Assembly: GCA_964017235.1 (NCBI GenBank)
Contig: OZ024930.1
Location: forward strand, 155,930,221 to 155,994,220
Direction: 5' to 3'
From: Sabellastarte sp. h YS-2021
Lineage: Eukaryota > Annelida > Polychaeta > Sabellida > Sabellidae
Length of the DNA: 64,000 bases
The notes beneath the pieces are model-generated. The model was not told the origin of the DNA. It was given only the letters and a program-made list of their open reading frames with translations, and searched no databases. A program made the translations under genes and the position numbers. The number at the start of each line of letters is the position of its first letter. Position 1 is the first letter of the stretch. Positions 1 to 10,233 of this stretch are shown here, one piece after another.

Positions 1-507
1 AACTACACTTGGTTTTGAAAGCAAACATAAGACCTACCTCTTTAGATTAGCATATCCACCACTATAGCCTTTTCCTGGTTGATGCTACCATTTTTGAGGA
101 TGACTTTGGCCTGAACAGCTGACACTGCCTTTTTGGACATTATTGCCTGAAAGGATGGTTACCTTTACAGATGTTTCAGTTGTTACAGTATGGCCTGTAC
201 AGTGTGTTGTAACTGGCATCAGACCCAGAGCAGTTCAATATCACTCGATAACATTTCAGTAAGAAGTGATGTAATTGGAAAAAACTTGTTTTTTTTAACA
301 AAAATGGCTGCCAGTTAAATTCTTTTATGCAGTGGATCATTGCTGTTTATTTATGACCTGACAGCACTAAATTAAATAAAAATATTTATGTTTTGATTTG
401 AGCAATTTGCTATTGTATAAACCTAAAATATAACAATTTGTACAGTGAAAAGAATTACAAGGGGCTTAAAAGTGTTGAGGTATTTAAATATACATTTAAA
501 TTTTCAG
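1..507 (+). other. Intron upstream of the RMDN-like penultimate exon
   Basis: No coding exon could be recognised here. The segment is AT-rich and ends in a pyrimidine stretch and AG (positions 501-507) that forms the splice acceptor of the exon at 508. Earlier exons of the gene must lie to the left of the window. Confidence 0.45.
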
Positions 508-641
508 TTGAGCCCAATTTCTACAGTATGAACTTACTGCTTCTGGGCAAGACATACCTACGTCTGAACAACAAAGACATGGCTAGGTGCTACCTGACTC
601 GTGCTAAACAGTACCCAGTACAGAGTGAGGATGACAAGAAG
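508..641 (+). CDS. RMDN-like (regulator of microtubule dynamics, FAM82) penultimate coding exon
   Basis: The exon encodes a segment containing PNFYSMNLLLLGKTYLRLNN, then MARCYLTRAKQYP and a charged EDDKK end. This matches the C-terminal TPR-like helical repeat of RMDN proteins, which bind microtubules or mitochondrial outer membranes in animals. The acceptor is ttttcag at 501-507 and the donor is aag|gtctgt at 641/642. The exon starts in phase 1 and ends in phase 0, matching the phase of the last exon at 12311. The family call rests on the pattern PNFYS-N-LLLLGKTYL and on the spliced product; which paralogue it is cannot be told. A TPR protein of another family is the main alternative. Confidence 0.66.
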
Positions 642-2040
642 GTCTGTTGTACTCATGGTTGATTGTATTTAGTGATGTTATCATAAGATATTTAAAATGG
701 TGATTTGGTGACAGCAAGTCATGGATACACAAACTATGTACTCAGTGAGTACATAAAGACTTAAAACTTTGGCAAAATATGCCGAGTCTGATTGAAATCT
801 CCGTGTTTTGGTCCAAATGATTTAGATTTAATTTCTACTAGTTTTAGTCTATTGTCAATGTGATCGTAAATGAATATTTTGGAGTCATAAATATTTCATG
901 ACAGATGTATATTTAAATGTAATCTTGTTTTCAGTGTAAGCAATGACCATGTTATATTTGCTTTCTGGTATAAAACATGGAGTGATTTAGATACTAAGAA
1001 GTCTACAATAATACTAAATTATCAGGGTTAGCGAAGTACCTCCAAAATATGGAGTCCAATGGACTACATGTCCTCCGAAAAATGGAGTCTCAATCATTTT
1101 TTCTGAGTCCAGTGTTTGCGTTAGGGTTATGAAACATCAGGTACCTTGTACCATATGGCTCATCAAAAAAGGGGTACCACTTTATGAAAATTGGGTGCAA
1201 GTAATAATTTTTCTCCTGTAATTCGGGTACATTTATATAGAAGCACTATCCAATTTCCTTTATACTGATAAATAATATGCATTTGTCCATAAATAAATTT
1301 TAAAAATATTTTAAAAAGCTGAACCCCAGTCAGCAAACTTCATTTTAGTGCAATTAGGTTGAAACTTATTTTGTATAATTATTTTATTTAAGCTACAAAT
1401 ATGGCATTGATACTGTTTGAAAGACAAAAATTTGTATTTTTTTCTTGCTTTTTGTTTGACAAAAATTCATTGGGTAGTTCCAGAGATATAATTTTTTTGT
1501 TACATCCCCTGTAAATATTTTCAAATGTGTACAGCTTTTATTTTCCGGGCAACTTTCCAGGGTTAAATATCCAGAGTTTCCGAGATTTAGTAAAATAGTT
1601 TGTCTCCCACGAAATTCACCGTTCTGGTTTGTTGTTTCGATTGTTTCCGTGCAGAGAACAGTCTTTCGATATATAACGTTTTGGGTAGATTTGCTAGTGT
1701 ATGAAATATCTCGCTTTACAATGGTGGACGTAAACAACTTGCCAGGAAATCGCTCGAAACCATTTAATTTTAAAATATAAAGCTTATCTTCAGTGTTATA
1801 TATATTGCTTGCATATCTACGCTTCCTGCCAACCGAAATTCGCTTCTAAAGCGGAAATATTTTCTTCATAAAAATCGGGTTCCGATGGACGCACTGACAA
1901 TGGAAATTTGCGTCCAAATCTGAAATACCGCCTGTTTAACATACTCGGATGGTGTAATCGCGAACCTTGATTATCCAAGTGAGATACATATTAAAATTGT
2001 ATCAGAGTAAAGACAAACAAGCATTCTGACGCATGCATTT
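642..2040. other. Intron sequence without recognised feature
   Basis: AT-rich sequence. A minus-strand open frame of 114 codons (1393-1737) is listed separately. No transposon protein, RNA gene or tandem repeat was seen. Confidence 0.4.
1393..1737 (-). CDS. Unrecognised 114-codon open frame inside the intron
   Basis: The frame contains several cysteines and a stretch reading GRQTILLNLGNSGYLTLESC. It resembles no family I know. It lies antisense inside an intron, without splice or promoter evidence. It could be a chance open frame, an exon of a nested gene, or a fragment of a decayed transposon. It is somewhat longer than most chance frames in this AT-rich DNA and its composition is not repeat-like, which is the only reason it is listed. 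Confidence 0.15.
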   Translation of the reverse strand: MFTSTIVKRDISYTSKSTQNVIYRKTVLCTETIETTNQNGEFRGRQTILLNLGNSGYLTLESCPENKSCTHLKIFTGDVTKKLYLWNYPMNFCQTKSKKKIQIFVFQTVSMPYL

Positions 2041-2089
2041 ATCTCCCGCCATATAAATTAGATGTACTAAAGATAGTGACATATAAATT

Positions 2090-2950
2090 TTTTGGTGAAA
2101 AAAATTTAGAATGTGAAAGCTCTCCAAAATGTAGGTGAATGAGTTATTTGAGAAATATTGGCTATCTGCAATACTTTTAGTGATAATAGGCAGTTACTCA
2201 TTTTGAGTAGGTGAGTAATTAGCTACGGATCTGAAAATTCACTAATTGAAAGCTCTCCAAAATGTATGTGAATGAGTTATTTCAGAAATACTGGCTATCT
2301 GCAATACTTGTAGAGATAATTCGCATTTACTCATTTTGAGTAGGTGAATAATTAACTACGGGTGTGAAACTTCACCAAGTGAAAGCTCTCCCAAAAGTAG
2401 GTGAATGAGTTATTTGATAAAAATTGGCTATCTGCAATACTTTTAGAGATAATTCACATTTACTCATTTTCAGTAGGTGAGTAATTAGCTACGGGTCTGG
2501 AACTTCACCATGTGAAAGCCCTGCCAAAAGTAGATGAATGAGTTATTTGATAAAAATTGGATATCCGCAATACTTTTAGAGATAATTAGCATTTACTCAT
2601 TTTGAGTAGGTGAATAATTAGCTACAGGTCTGAAACTTCACCAAGTGAAAGCTCTTCCAAAAGTAGGTGAATGGGTTATTTAAGAAAAATTGGATATCCC
2701 CAATACTTTTAGGGATAATTCACATTTACTCATTTTGAGTAGGTGAATAATTAGCTACGGGTCTGGAACTTCACCATGTGAAAGCTCTCCCAAAAGTAGA
2801 TGAATGAGTTATTTGATAAAAATTGGATATCCGCAATACTTTTAGAGATAATTATCATTTACTCATTTTGAGTAGGTGAATAATTAGCCACGGGTCTGAA
2901 ACTTCAGCATGAGAAAGCTCTCCCAAAAGTAGATGAAGCAGTTATTTGAG
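2090..2950 (+). repeat. 133-bp tandem satellite, about 6.5 copies
   Basis: The word tgaaagctct recurs at 2114, 2247, 2380, 2513, 2646 and 2779, and a diverged copy lies at 2912, giving an exact 133-bp spacing. Each unit contains gtaggtgaatgagttatttg and ttttgagtaggtgaataatt. The same satellite appears at 49905-52640 and, in reverse orientation, at 60530-62230. Confidence 0.93.
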
Positions 2951-4381
2951 AAAAATTATGTCATTATTTTGCCACAAATAAGAAAATAGCTATTACTCAC
3001 TTATGGCATGCAATAGAACCCCAAACTATATGCATTTACCCTACAATCACAATTTCAAAGTAGGTATTACTCGGCTATCCAATGTGCAACAGGTCTGAAA
3101 CTTTACTATGTGATAGGTTATCAAAAACTAGATGAATAACATATTTGAAAATATTTCTCCAACTTTAATACTTTTGAAGATATTTGACATTTACTTATGT
3201 TGTTATTTTGCTACAAATAAGAAAATAGCTATTACTCACTTATGGCATGCAATACAACCCCAAAATATATACCATCTTATAGTTAAGGACAAAGTAGCTG
3301 AACAACATATTTGAAGAAAAAGCTGTAACTGCAATAGCTTTGGAGCTACAATGGATTTACTCAGCAGTCACAATTTCAAAGTAGCTATTACTTAGCTATG
3401 CAATGTGCAACAGGTCTGAAACTTTACTATGTGATAGCTTACAAAAAAGTAGATGAATGACATATTTCAAAAGAATTCCGTAACTTTAATACTTCTGAAG
3501 ATATTTGACATTTACTTATGTCATAAATTTTGCTACTAATAAGAAAATAGCTATTACTCACTTATGGCATGCAATAGAACCCCAAACTACATGCCAGCTT
3601 ATAGCTAAGGACAAAGTAGCTGAACAATATATTTGAAGAAAAAGCTGTAACTGCAATAGTTTTGGAGTTACAATGGATTTACTCAACTGTCACAATTTCA
3701 AAGTAGCTGTTACTTAGCTATGCAATGTGCAATAGGTCTGAAACTTTACTATGTGATAGCTTACAAAAAAGTAAATGAATGACATATTTGAAAAGAATTC
3801 TGTAACTTTAATACTTCTGAAGATATTTGACATTTACTTATGTCATTATTTTGCTACTAATAAGAAAATAGCTATTACTCACTTATGGCATGCAATAAAA
3901 CCCCAAACTACATGCCAGCTTATAGCTAAGGACAAAGTAGGTGAACAACATATTTTACGAAAATATTGTAACTGCAATAGTTTTGGAGTTACAATGGATT
4001 TACTCAACTGTAGAATTTCAAAGTAGCTATTACTCAGCTATCCAAAGTGCAACAGATCTGAAACTTTACTATGTGATAGCTTATGAAAAAGTAGATGGAT
4101 AACATATTTGAAAAGAATTCCCTAACTTTAATACTTTTGAAGATATTTGACATTTACTTATGTCATGATTTTGCTACAAATAACAAAATAGCTATTACTG
4201 ACTTATGGCATGCAATAGAACCCCAAACTATGTGCCATCTTATAGCTAAGGACAAAGTAGCTGAACAACATATTTTAGGAAAATACTCTAAGTGCAATAG
4301 TTTTGGAGTTACAATGGCTTTACTCAACAGTCAGAATTTCAAAGTAGCTATAACTCAGCTATCCAAGGTGCAACAGGTCTG
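2950..4381 (+). repeat. 321-bp tandem satellite, left part of the array
   Basis: The word ttatggcatg recurs at 3001, 3240, 3562, 3883 and 4203, so full units are about 321 bp and the first is shortened. Units contain gctattactcac, gacaaagtagctgaacaaca and a poorly conserved open frame of about 80-120 codons that is a by-product of the repeat. The array stops at 4381 where the Ngaro-like element is inserted, and resumes at 10458. Confidence 0.92.
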
Positions 4382-4571
4382 CAGTTGCTACAGGAGGGAG
4401 ATTAAGCTCTATAAAAGGAAGGTGAAGCTAAACCAAAGTATACTAAGCAGGAATTGAAAGGCAGTAAAGCACAATTGAGGCAATTTTATTTACATATTAG
4501 TAGTAAAATGAAGTTGACTAGGTAAGAGAAATTTTTAAAATTAGAAGCAATGAAAATTTTAAAAGCACCAA
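4382..4571 (-). repeat. Ngaro split direct repeat B2 (element 3' end)
   Basis: A 190-bp copy of B1. Its outer edge, cagttgctac at 4382, directly follows satellite DNA ending aggtctg. Confidence 0.9.
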
Positions 4572-5145
4572 CACATGTAAGTGACATACTAAAACAAATA
4601 ATGTACTTAAGGTTAAAGCATTGTACACAATATTCAAAAGTTATACACAATATTCGAAAATACATAAAGGAATTACAAATATGTCAAGTCAAGTCAAAGT
4701 CTTGTCGGGATCGAAAGGAAGTAACAAGAGGGGGGGAACTAGTCCAGCCCGTCCCTAAGATACTGAGGCCCATATCAATCCAAGAGGAGAACTCCCTTAG
4801 GTGGGACAACTAAGGGGTCAAGGCAACAGCAGGCAAAATGTTCAAATACAACCCACTACCCAGAGGTACCAAACTCAGGGTAAACTCAGGAAAGGGAAAC
4901 CCACATCTGAGGAACTGGTATGACCAGTGAGAAACATCGAGAGGGAGACTACAGGGTCTGCCTGAGTCCGCCTGAAGATCCTGGGCCTGAGGATTCCTGA
5001 GTGTGACTTTTTTTTTTTTTTTTTTTTTATTATTAACCTCGGAGGTCAGGGTTAGGTCAAATATGCGACCTGTGATCACAGTACTCCTACCGTGAAGATG
5101 AAATCCTAGACCAAGATCCAGGTGGTTTCAAGGGGGAAGGGGGTG
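4572..5145 (-). other. 574-bp spacer between Ngaro repeats A2 and B2
   Basis: Non-coding in both strands apart from short chance frames. It contains a 22-24 base T run near 5008-5031 and a G-rich stretch near 5130-5146. In canonical PAT/Ngaro elements A2 and B2 are adjacent, so this spacer is either lineage-specific or a later insertion. Confidence 0.6.
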
Positions 5146-5369
5146 GGAATTGTTAAATTTTATTTACAGTAGATGTGCACAGGTCGATCACATAATCAAA
5201 TATGGAGTTTCCCTCCAAAATAAGAAGGAGGTTATGTGGTTATATAACCATGTAAGGCTATTGGTGGATTGGGTGTCAGGTCATTAGGTGAAAAGGTCGG
5301 ATTACCAAGAATACCTAGAGTTTAAGGTAGCAACTGCCCCACCAGGCTCCTCCATAGCCGTGCTATGCA
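5146..5369 (-). repeat. Ngaro split direct repeat A2
   Basis: A 224-bp copy of A1 (10234-10457). Its junction with B1 is direct; on its other side lies a 574-bp spacer instead of B2. Confidence 0.9.
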
Positions 5370-5559
5370 CAGTTGCTACAGGAGGGAGATTAAGCTCTAT
5401 AAAAGGAAGGTGAAGCTAAACCAAAGTATACTAAGCAGGAATTGAAAGGCAGTAAAGCACAATTGAGGCAATTTTATTTACATATTAGTAGTAAAATGAA
5501 GTTGACTAGGTAAGAGAAATTTTTAAAATTAGAAGCAATGAAAATTTTAAAAGCACCAA
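5370..5559 (-). repeat. Ngaro split direct repeat B1
   Basis: A 190-bp sequence matching 4382-4571 at a constant offset of 988. It abuts repeat A2 exactly at 5369/5370, so the B1-A2 junction mimics the joined ends of a circular intermediate. Confidence 0.9.
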
Positions 5560-5565
5560 ACCCAA

Positions 5566-6543
5566 TCAAAAGGAGGAAGGGACGTGTTGAGCAAAGGTAA
5601 GGGGGACAATGGAGGAAGAGTGAGAAGACTGCTGGATATATGACCAGACAGCAGAACTACGCCATGTGCCATGGTACATAATGTTCTGAATCTGAACATT
5701 ATGGTCGAAGGCAAATGAGGCCCCCGACCTACGGAAAGCATGAAATGAATAGCCCCTGGTTGGCAAACCCCTATGGGTGAGGACTGTTTTAAGGGCATCT
5801 CTGACCACAGTGTCAATGACTTGGTTATAGGGGAAATAAGAATGGGCAAATAAGGGTGAATGGTCAGAAAGTGGTCTTGAGTTGATAAGTGCCCGAAGAG
5901 CCCTGACAGGGCAGAGAAAAATATTGGAAATAGAGGGAAGTTGGATGATGTGATGAGAATGTGGAGACTGAAGGGTCTTAGACCACTTCATTATCAAGTG
6001 GGCCCCTGGGGGACCGAATATAAGATCTTTCCTAAGAAAGTGCTTCAAGGGGTCAAATTTTGATAAACTATGAGGGGCAATGTTAGACATACGTACGAAT
6101 CCATAGAAAGCAACTAAGAAAATGGCTCTAAGTAATAAAGGGTCGGAAAGAACGTCACATGATAGTGAGATGAGATATAAGGTTTTGATATCAAAAATGC
6201 CCTTGGGAGTAGGAGAAAATTGAGAGTTGATGGATAAGCTGCGAACAAACCTAGAAAGCAGGGGGTGTGAGAAAGCGTCTAGGTTCATATGATAGAAAGC
6301 AGCAGAGGTTTGAAGGGAAGAAAAGTACTGTTTGACCACCTTGTATGAGATGTTATTGGTGTGTAAATACTCCCCAAAGATCAACAAATTGTGAATGGTA
6401 AATGAAAAAGGTAGTTTAAGAAAGGCCAAAAAGGCCATGTAAGTCCTCAGGTGACGCCGATGAGCTGCTGAGGTTGAAGGTCTGAATGCAGAATCAGTAC
6501 GTGCCAAGGCTGAATCCAAGAGAACCGCAGACTGTGGGACCAC
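5566..6543 (-). CDS. Ngaro tyrosine recombinase (ORF3), about 325 residues
   Basis: It integrates the circular DNA intermediate. The catalytic set of the tyrosine recombinase fold is visible: arginine in FYGFVRMSN, a lysine-rich strand near MKWSKTLQ, HAFR as the HxxR box, the HGTW histidine/tryptophan position, and the tyrosine nucleophile in AVWSYIQ. An N-terminal SAM-like core-binding region precedes it (residues about 1-120). The frame stays open upstream of 6543 and overlaps the end of the RT ORF by about 45 bases in the -1 frame, with no ATG before an internal one. Expression by frameshift or reinitiation is inferred. No slippery heptamer of the X-XXY-YYZ kind was found. Confidence 0.88.
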   Translation of the reverse strand: MVPQSAVLLDSALARTDSAFRPSTSAAHRRHLRTYMAFLAFLKLPFSFTIHNLLIFGEYLHTNNISYKVVKQYFSSLQTSAAFYHMNLDAFSHPLLSRFVRSLSINSQFSPTPKGIFDIKTLYLISLSCDVLSDPLLLRAIFLVAFYGFVRMSNIAPHSLSKFDPLKHFLRKDLIFGPPGAHLIMKWSKTLQSPHSHHIIQLPSISNIFLCPVRALRALINSRPLSDHSPLFAHSYFPYNQVIDTVVRDALKTVLTHRGLPTRGYSFHAFRRSGASFAFDHNVQIQNIMYHGTWRSSAVWSYIQQSSHSSSIVPLTFAQHVPSSF

Positions 6544-6551
6544 ATCTGAAA

Positions 6552-8828
6552 TTAAATAGACATATCCAGATGAAAATGATGAGGTAAAATCTTGTGCCAG
6601 ACATAGTTATATCTAAGGTCTTGGAATATAATTGAATTTATTGGCTTATTAGAATGTAATCTGGACAGGACGTCTGCTTGAATGTTATTTTTACCCCGAA
6701 TGTGATGGACCTGTAAAGAAATGTCATAAAAGGCAGTGATCAACCAAAGATTTCTTATACATAGAGCCAAGAATGGGTCTTTGGTCCTACTAGTGGCTAT
6801 CACATGGACACAGGCTTCATTATCACAGTTAACCGCTATTGAACTATGTTTCCAAAGGTGGCCCCAGACTCGAAGGGCAATAACAATGTTCCACATTTCC
6901 AGATGTACTATCTTTAGCGCAAAACCTGGGATACAAGGGACAGGGGCAGAATATACTCGGTCAGCCCAAATGGCTCCTATACCCGTAAGGGAGGCATCAA
7001 GATAGAGGGGGGTTCCCCCCCCTACTTGGGGTTTGTTGAATCTTGTAGTACCGTTAAAATGAGGGAGGAAGGCTAGGAACCAAGCAATGTCACTAAAGAA
7101 ATCCTTAGTGAGGCGAATTTTCTTTTTATGGAAGTTATTCCTAAAAAGCTCCAGTATCCTGTTAACAAAAATTCTGGCTGGGACCACACACTTGTGGAGA
7201 TAGATAAGCTTGCCCAGCAAAGACTGATATCTCTTCCTAGAGAGGTACTTATAGGCAGAAACTTGAAGGCATTCCTTATAGATACTTTGGAGTTTTGCAT
7301 GATCGATACTAAGTGAAGAAGCATTAATATCAATACGAATACCAAGACAGGTAAGAGCTTTGCAAGGAGGGACCCTCTTGTCGGGGTTCATGGAGAGACC
7401 TAGTCTAGTAAGGAGGTCAGATAGGAACCGAAATTGAGATTCTGCACTGCTAGCAGGGGCCACCCCTATATAATCGTCTATGTAGGCGACTAAGTCGTAG
7501 CCATGCCGTCGCATTATGTAGACAATTGCGTCGGAGACACGCTGAAACGCCACGCTTCCGTGGGCCCAGCCGAACGCGGCGCTCAAATCAAGAAAATATT
7601 GGCCCTCCCAATGAATGCCCAGCTTTACAGCATCCACAGGATCGACCCTAATGTTCCTGAAGGCTCTGGCCACATCAATCTTGAATAAAACTGGATCGCA
7701 GTCCCTAAGATCACCAATTTTTCCTACAATAGTGTCCACTGAAGGGAATCTGAGGGTGAATTGTTTACCGTCGAACCTGTCCCTGGGGACATTGTCATTC
7801 ACTGAGTTACCATGAGGATGAGATAAATTTAAAATAATCCTCCTTTTGCAGTCATCCTTAGGGCGACTGAGCAATGGGGAACAGTGATAAAGATCAGAAT
7901 CTACATGATTTACAGGGCCAATAATGGCACCCAAAGAAAGTTCCTTCTGAAGATAACCGTTAACAGCCGTAGGATACTGAAGTGCAGAATGATGATTTTT
8001 TGTGACAGAGTTGTTTAAACTTGAGGGGTTAGATAGGGATAGGGGGAAGCCAAACTTCAAATATTGTAGAAGCATTTTGTCATGGTAGTCCCCAAGTTCG
8101 TTCTCCCATTCCTGTATGTTCAGACCGGAAGTAAGGGGAATTCTGGCCTGTGCATAGTTTGGAACTCCAGTACTAGCGATAACAGCAGCAATATTTAAGC
8201 ATTGGTCAATATTTTTGATGTTAACAGGAGATCTATCCGGGCCAATAAATTGGAAGTCTTCTACAGAATGGTTCAGAAAGCCAACGTTCTTATGCGGTGC
8301 CTGAGCATCCGTGAAGATCTTGGACGGTACCTGTGCACTGGGAGTGCAAAGATGGGCTGTCAAAGCGTTAGGGAAAGTGTCAATACGTCTGTCTGTGTTA
8401 TCAGGAGTATACAAGTTACAATTTACAGATTTGTTTAAGTCCCTAAAACAGGACTCATTGTAAGGCATGTAGTTAACATTTAAATCGTCATTAGTTAAGC
8501 TATCAATTATATTTTCCAAATATTCGGTGTATGACCTGCCATACTGAGCTCGAGCTTTAGTCTCCTTATCAAAGTCTAATTTGGCAGTAAATGCATCACT
8601 GTAACACACAGAATTAATACAAGAAAAAACATAAGTTTTAAATCCAGATACAACCTGCAACATGCCTGTAGGGACGTTGGGGAAAGCAATTAACTTACTA
8701 TTATTGTCCAAAACTCTGTAAAATCCACTCACGGCATCACCCTGTACTGGGTACACGAATAAACAATCAGTAGTATCAACAGTACTGGTTATTCTGACAG
8801 AATTGACGTAATGTTCAACACCTTGAGA
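6552..8828 (-). CDS. Ngaro reverse transcriptase-RNase H (ORF2)
   Basis: The polyprotein copies element RNA into DNA. An N-terminal region of unknown function is followed by the RT domain: SRPKDDCKRRIILNLS, then the first catalytic aspartate in LFKIDVARAF and the active-site box AYIDDYIG (about 7465-7500), then LTCLGIRID. The RNase H domain has the acidic residues in LYLDASLTG, LEMWNIV, VNCDNEA and NIQADVLSRL. RT of this type with a DIRS-like RNase H and no methyltransferase fits Ngaro. The frame is open from 8828 to the TAA at 6552-6554 with no ATG at its start; it is also open further upstream except for the TAG at 8829, so the true start is unclear. The stop overlaps the recombinase reading frame. 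Confidence 0.88.
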   Translation of the reverse strand, partial: SQGVEHYVNSVRITSTVDTTDCLFVYPVQGDAVSGFYRVLDNNSKLIAFPNVPTGMLQVVSGFKTYVFSCINSVCYSDAFTAKLDFDKETKARAQYGRSYTEYLENIIDSLTNDDLNVNYMPYNESCFRDLNKSVNCNLYTPDNTDRRIDTFPNALTAHLCTPSAQVPSKIFTDAQAPHKNVGFLNHSVEDFQFIGPDRSPVNIKNIDQCLNIAAVIASTGVPNYAQARIPLTSGLNIQEWENELGDYHDKMLLQYLKFGFPLSLSNPSSLNNSVTKNHHSALQYPTAVNGYLQKELSLGAIIGPVNHVDSDLYHCSPLLSRPKDDCKRRIILNLSHPHGNSVNDNVPRDRFDGKQFTLRFPSVDTIVGKIGDLRDCDPVLFKIDVARAFRNIRVDPVDAVKLGIHWEGQYFLDLSAAFGWAHGSVAFQRVSDAIVYIMRRHGYDLVAYIDDYIGVAPASSAESQFRFLSDLLTRLGLSMNPDKRVPPCKALTCLGIRIDINASSLSIDHAKLQSIYKECLQVSAYKYLSRKRYQSLLGKLIYLHKCVVPARIFVNRILELFRNNFHKKKIRLTKDFFSDIAWFLAFLPHFNGTTRFNKPQVGGGTPLYLDASLTGIGAIWADRVYSAPVPCIPGFALKIVHLEMWNIVIALRVWGHLWKHSSIAVNCDNEACVHVIATSRTKDPFLALCIRNLWLITAFYDISLQVHHIRGKNNIQADVLSRLHSNKPINSIIFQDLRYNYVWHKILPHHFHLDMSI

Positions 8829-8831
8829 CTA

Positions 8832-9230
8832 TGTACAGCAATGTTTTTGACCCCAGACATTGTTACCTGCATTACAATGTGTCAACATGTCAATATTGTT
8901 AATTAATGGACCCACAATTGGCGTAATATTGCCATACAAACCGTCAAGCCTTGTGTTAGTATATACAGAGGGGTTATACTGTATTGGACCCCCATAAGCT
9001 AACGGCCTATGATACAACTGCCTGAAATGATCAATTACAGAAGTACAAGAATATTTACTATGCACACCAGGACTGGCCTGGACGTTATTTAAAGTTTCTG
9101 ATTGTTGACACTGTTCACTCTTGGAAATAGATTTAATACGTTTGTTTACATAACAACTGTCACTGTTCCCGCATGTAGGGCCCCTCCCTGCATGTGCAGA
9201 TGGCCCATGTGCATGTGATAGCCCAATTCC
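8832..9230 (-). other. Open segment in frame with the RT ORF, upstream of a TAG
   Basis: Between TAG at 9231-9233 and TAG at 8829-8831 the minus strand is open for 133 codons in the same frame as the RT/RNase H ORF. It includes a Cys/His-rich start (HAHGPSAHAGRGPTCGNSDSC) of possible nucleic-acid-binding type. It is either the N-terminal part of ORF2 cut by a point mutation, or a Gag tail. No ATG start was found. Confidence 0.5.
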
Positions 9231-9240
9231 CTAATTCATG

Positions 9241-9254
9241 CTATTGTGTCCTTG

Positions 9255-9288
<34 letters not shown>

Positions 9289-10203
9289 TTGAATTGTCTG
9301 TAACATCGCTTGTTTTACTAAAACAGGGTCCTGAATTAAATATATATTAGAAAGCTGCCCTGCAGCCCACTCTGAGACCGACAATTCGTCGTACAGAACT
9401 CTCTTTTTGCCAGTAACACTGGATAGGCCCTCATTGGGCCATCTGAACTGAGGGAGAAGTGTAACTGTATCTGTATTATTGAATCTGCCTGACTTCCTTT
9501 GAGTGCCCTTACCTTGGGTAGCCTCCATCTTCGCCTGGTTCTCATATGACGCAAGGACCTGGTTCACAGACTGGGAAATCTCTTGATTCTGCCTCAGGGC
9601 ACTCAGACTGGGTATAACCGCATCAGTATTGAATTGGGCTTGTGTGGGCGCGACCTCAGGCTGCCATAAGCCCTGGTGTGGTGGTTGTGGAACCACTGAA
9701 GTAGCCGAAAACAAAGCATCCGAGGGTTTGGTCGTCAAAGCATTGAAGTTGGATCTGCTGGCCACTGCATTAATTGTGTTACTGCCCTCTATCTGGAACT
9801 GTGGATGTGGGACGGAATGTGGCGGAATCGCTGCCCCTGAAGGAAGTGCAGAACGAGTCCTCGTACTGTGAGGGGTTGAAGCAGCGGATCTATTGGTCTC
9901 TAAGTCACTGATACGTTTGGTGAGGGCCTGATTCGACTGGTCAAGACGCTCCAGATATGCCAGTATAGCATCGGATTTGTCCCTAGGGGGTTGCCCGCCT
10001 GCAGGTGAGGTTGAAGATGGCCCAGCATCAACAGAAAAGCCACTGTTTAGGACGGCAGGACGAGGAAGTTGGCCATCAAGAACAGAAGTACTCACGGAAT
10101 CCCCCAATGCCTGAGAGATAGACCCGTCCAAATCTGTAGTTTTCTTGCTGCCCTTCTTCGATCCTTTCTTGGGTGCTGGTGTTTTCTTCGCTTTACGTGG
10201 CAT
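9241..10203 (-). CDS. Ngaro Gag-like ORF1, 320 residues, ending in a poly-glycine artefact or slippage tract
   Basis: The protein begins MPRKAKKTPAPKKGSKKGSK, a strongly basic start suited to nucleic-acid binding. A low-complexity Ser/Pro/Ala region follows, with a short helical segment near residues 75-110 (LAYLERLDQSNQALTKRISD), probably a coiled coil. No retroviral zinc knuckle is present before the stop. Near the C terminus a run of 31 G (31 C at 9258-9288 on the plus strand) encodes glycine and is followed by APRTQ and TAG. Run length decides the frame: another register would end at the TAG at 9231-9233, which is in frame with the downstream RT region. The natural C terminus is therefore uncertain. 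Position, basic start and partner ORFs support the Gag role; sequence similarity alone would not. Confidence 0.7.
9258..9288. repeat. 31-base homopolymer (C on plus strand) in the gag ORF
   Basis: An uninterrupted run of 31 C residues. Its true length is uncertain in any assembly. All three exit frames stop within about 30 bases, so run length changes only the last residues of Gag and whether its stop is in frame with ORF2. Confidence 0.9.
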
Positions 10204-10233
10204 TATAAAATTATAACACTAAAACTCTTAAAA

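Noticed and set aside
3132-4457. Repeated 60-120 codon frames starting MNNIFE/MDNIFEK
   Set aside because: They recur with the 321-bp satellite unit, differ in length by chance stops, and lie in an intron.
4810-5079. 89-codon frame with a poly-lysine run on the minus strand
   Set aside because: The lysines come from a T homopolymer in the Ngaro spacer; no domain or start context.
5566-6543. Phage integrase or bacterial contamination
   Set aside because: The recombinase sits in an element with RT/RNase H, Gag and split repeats inside an animal gene intron, which is the Ngaro layout.
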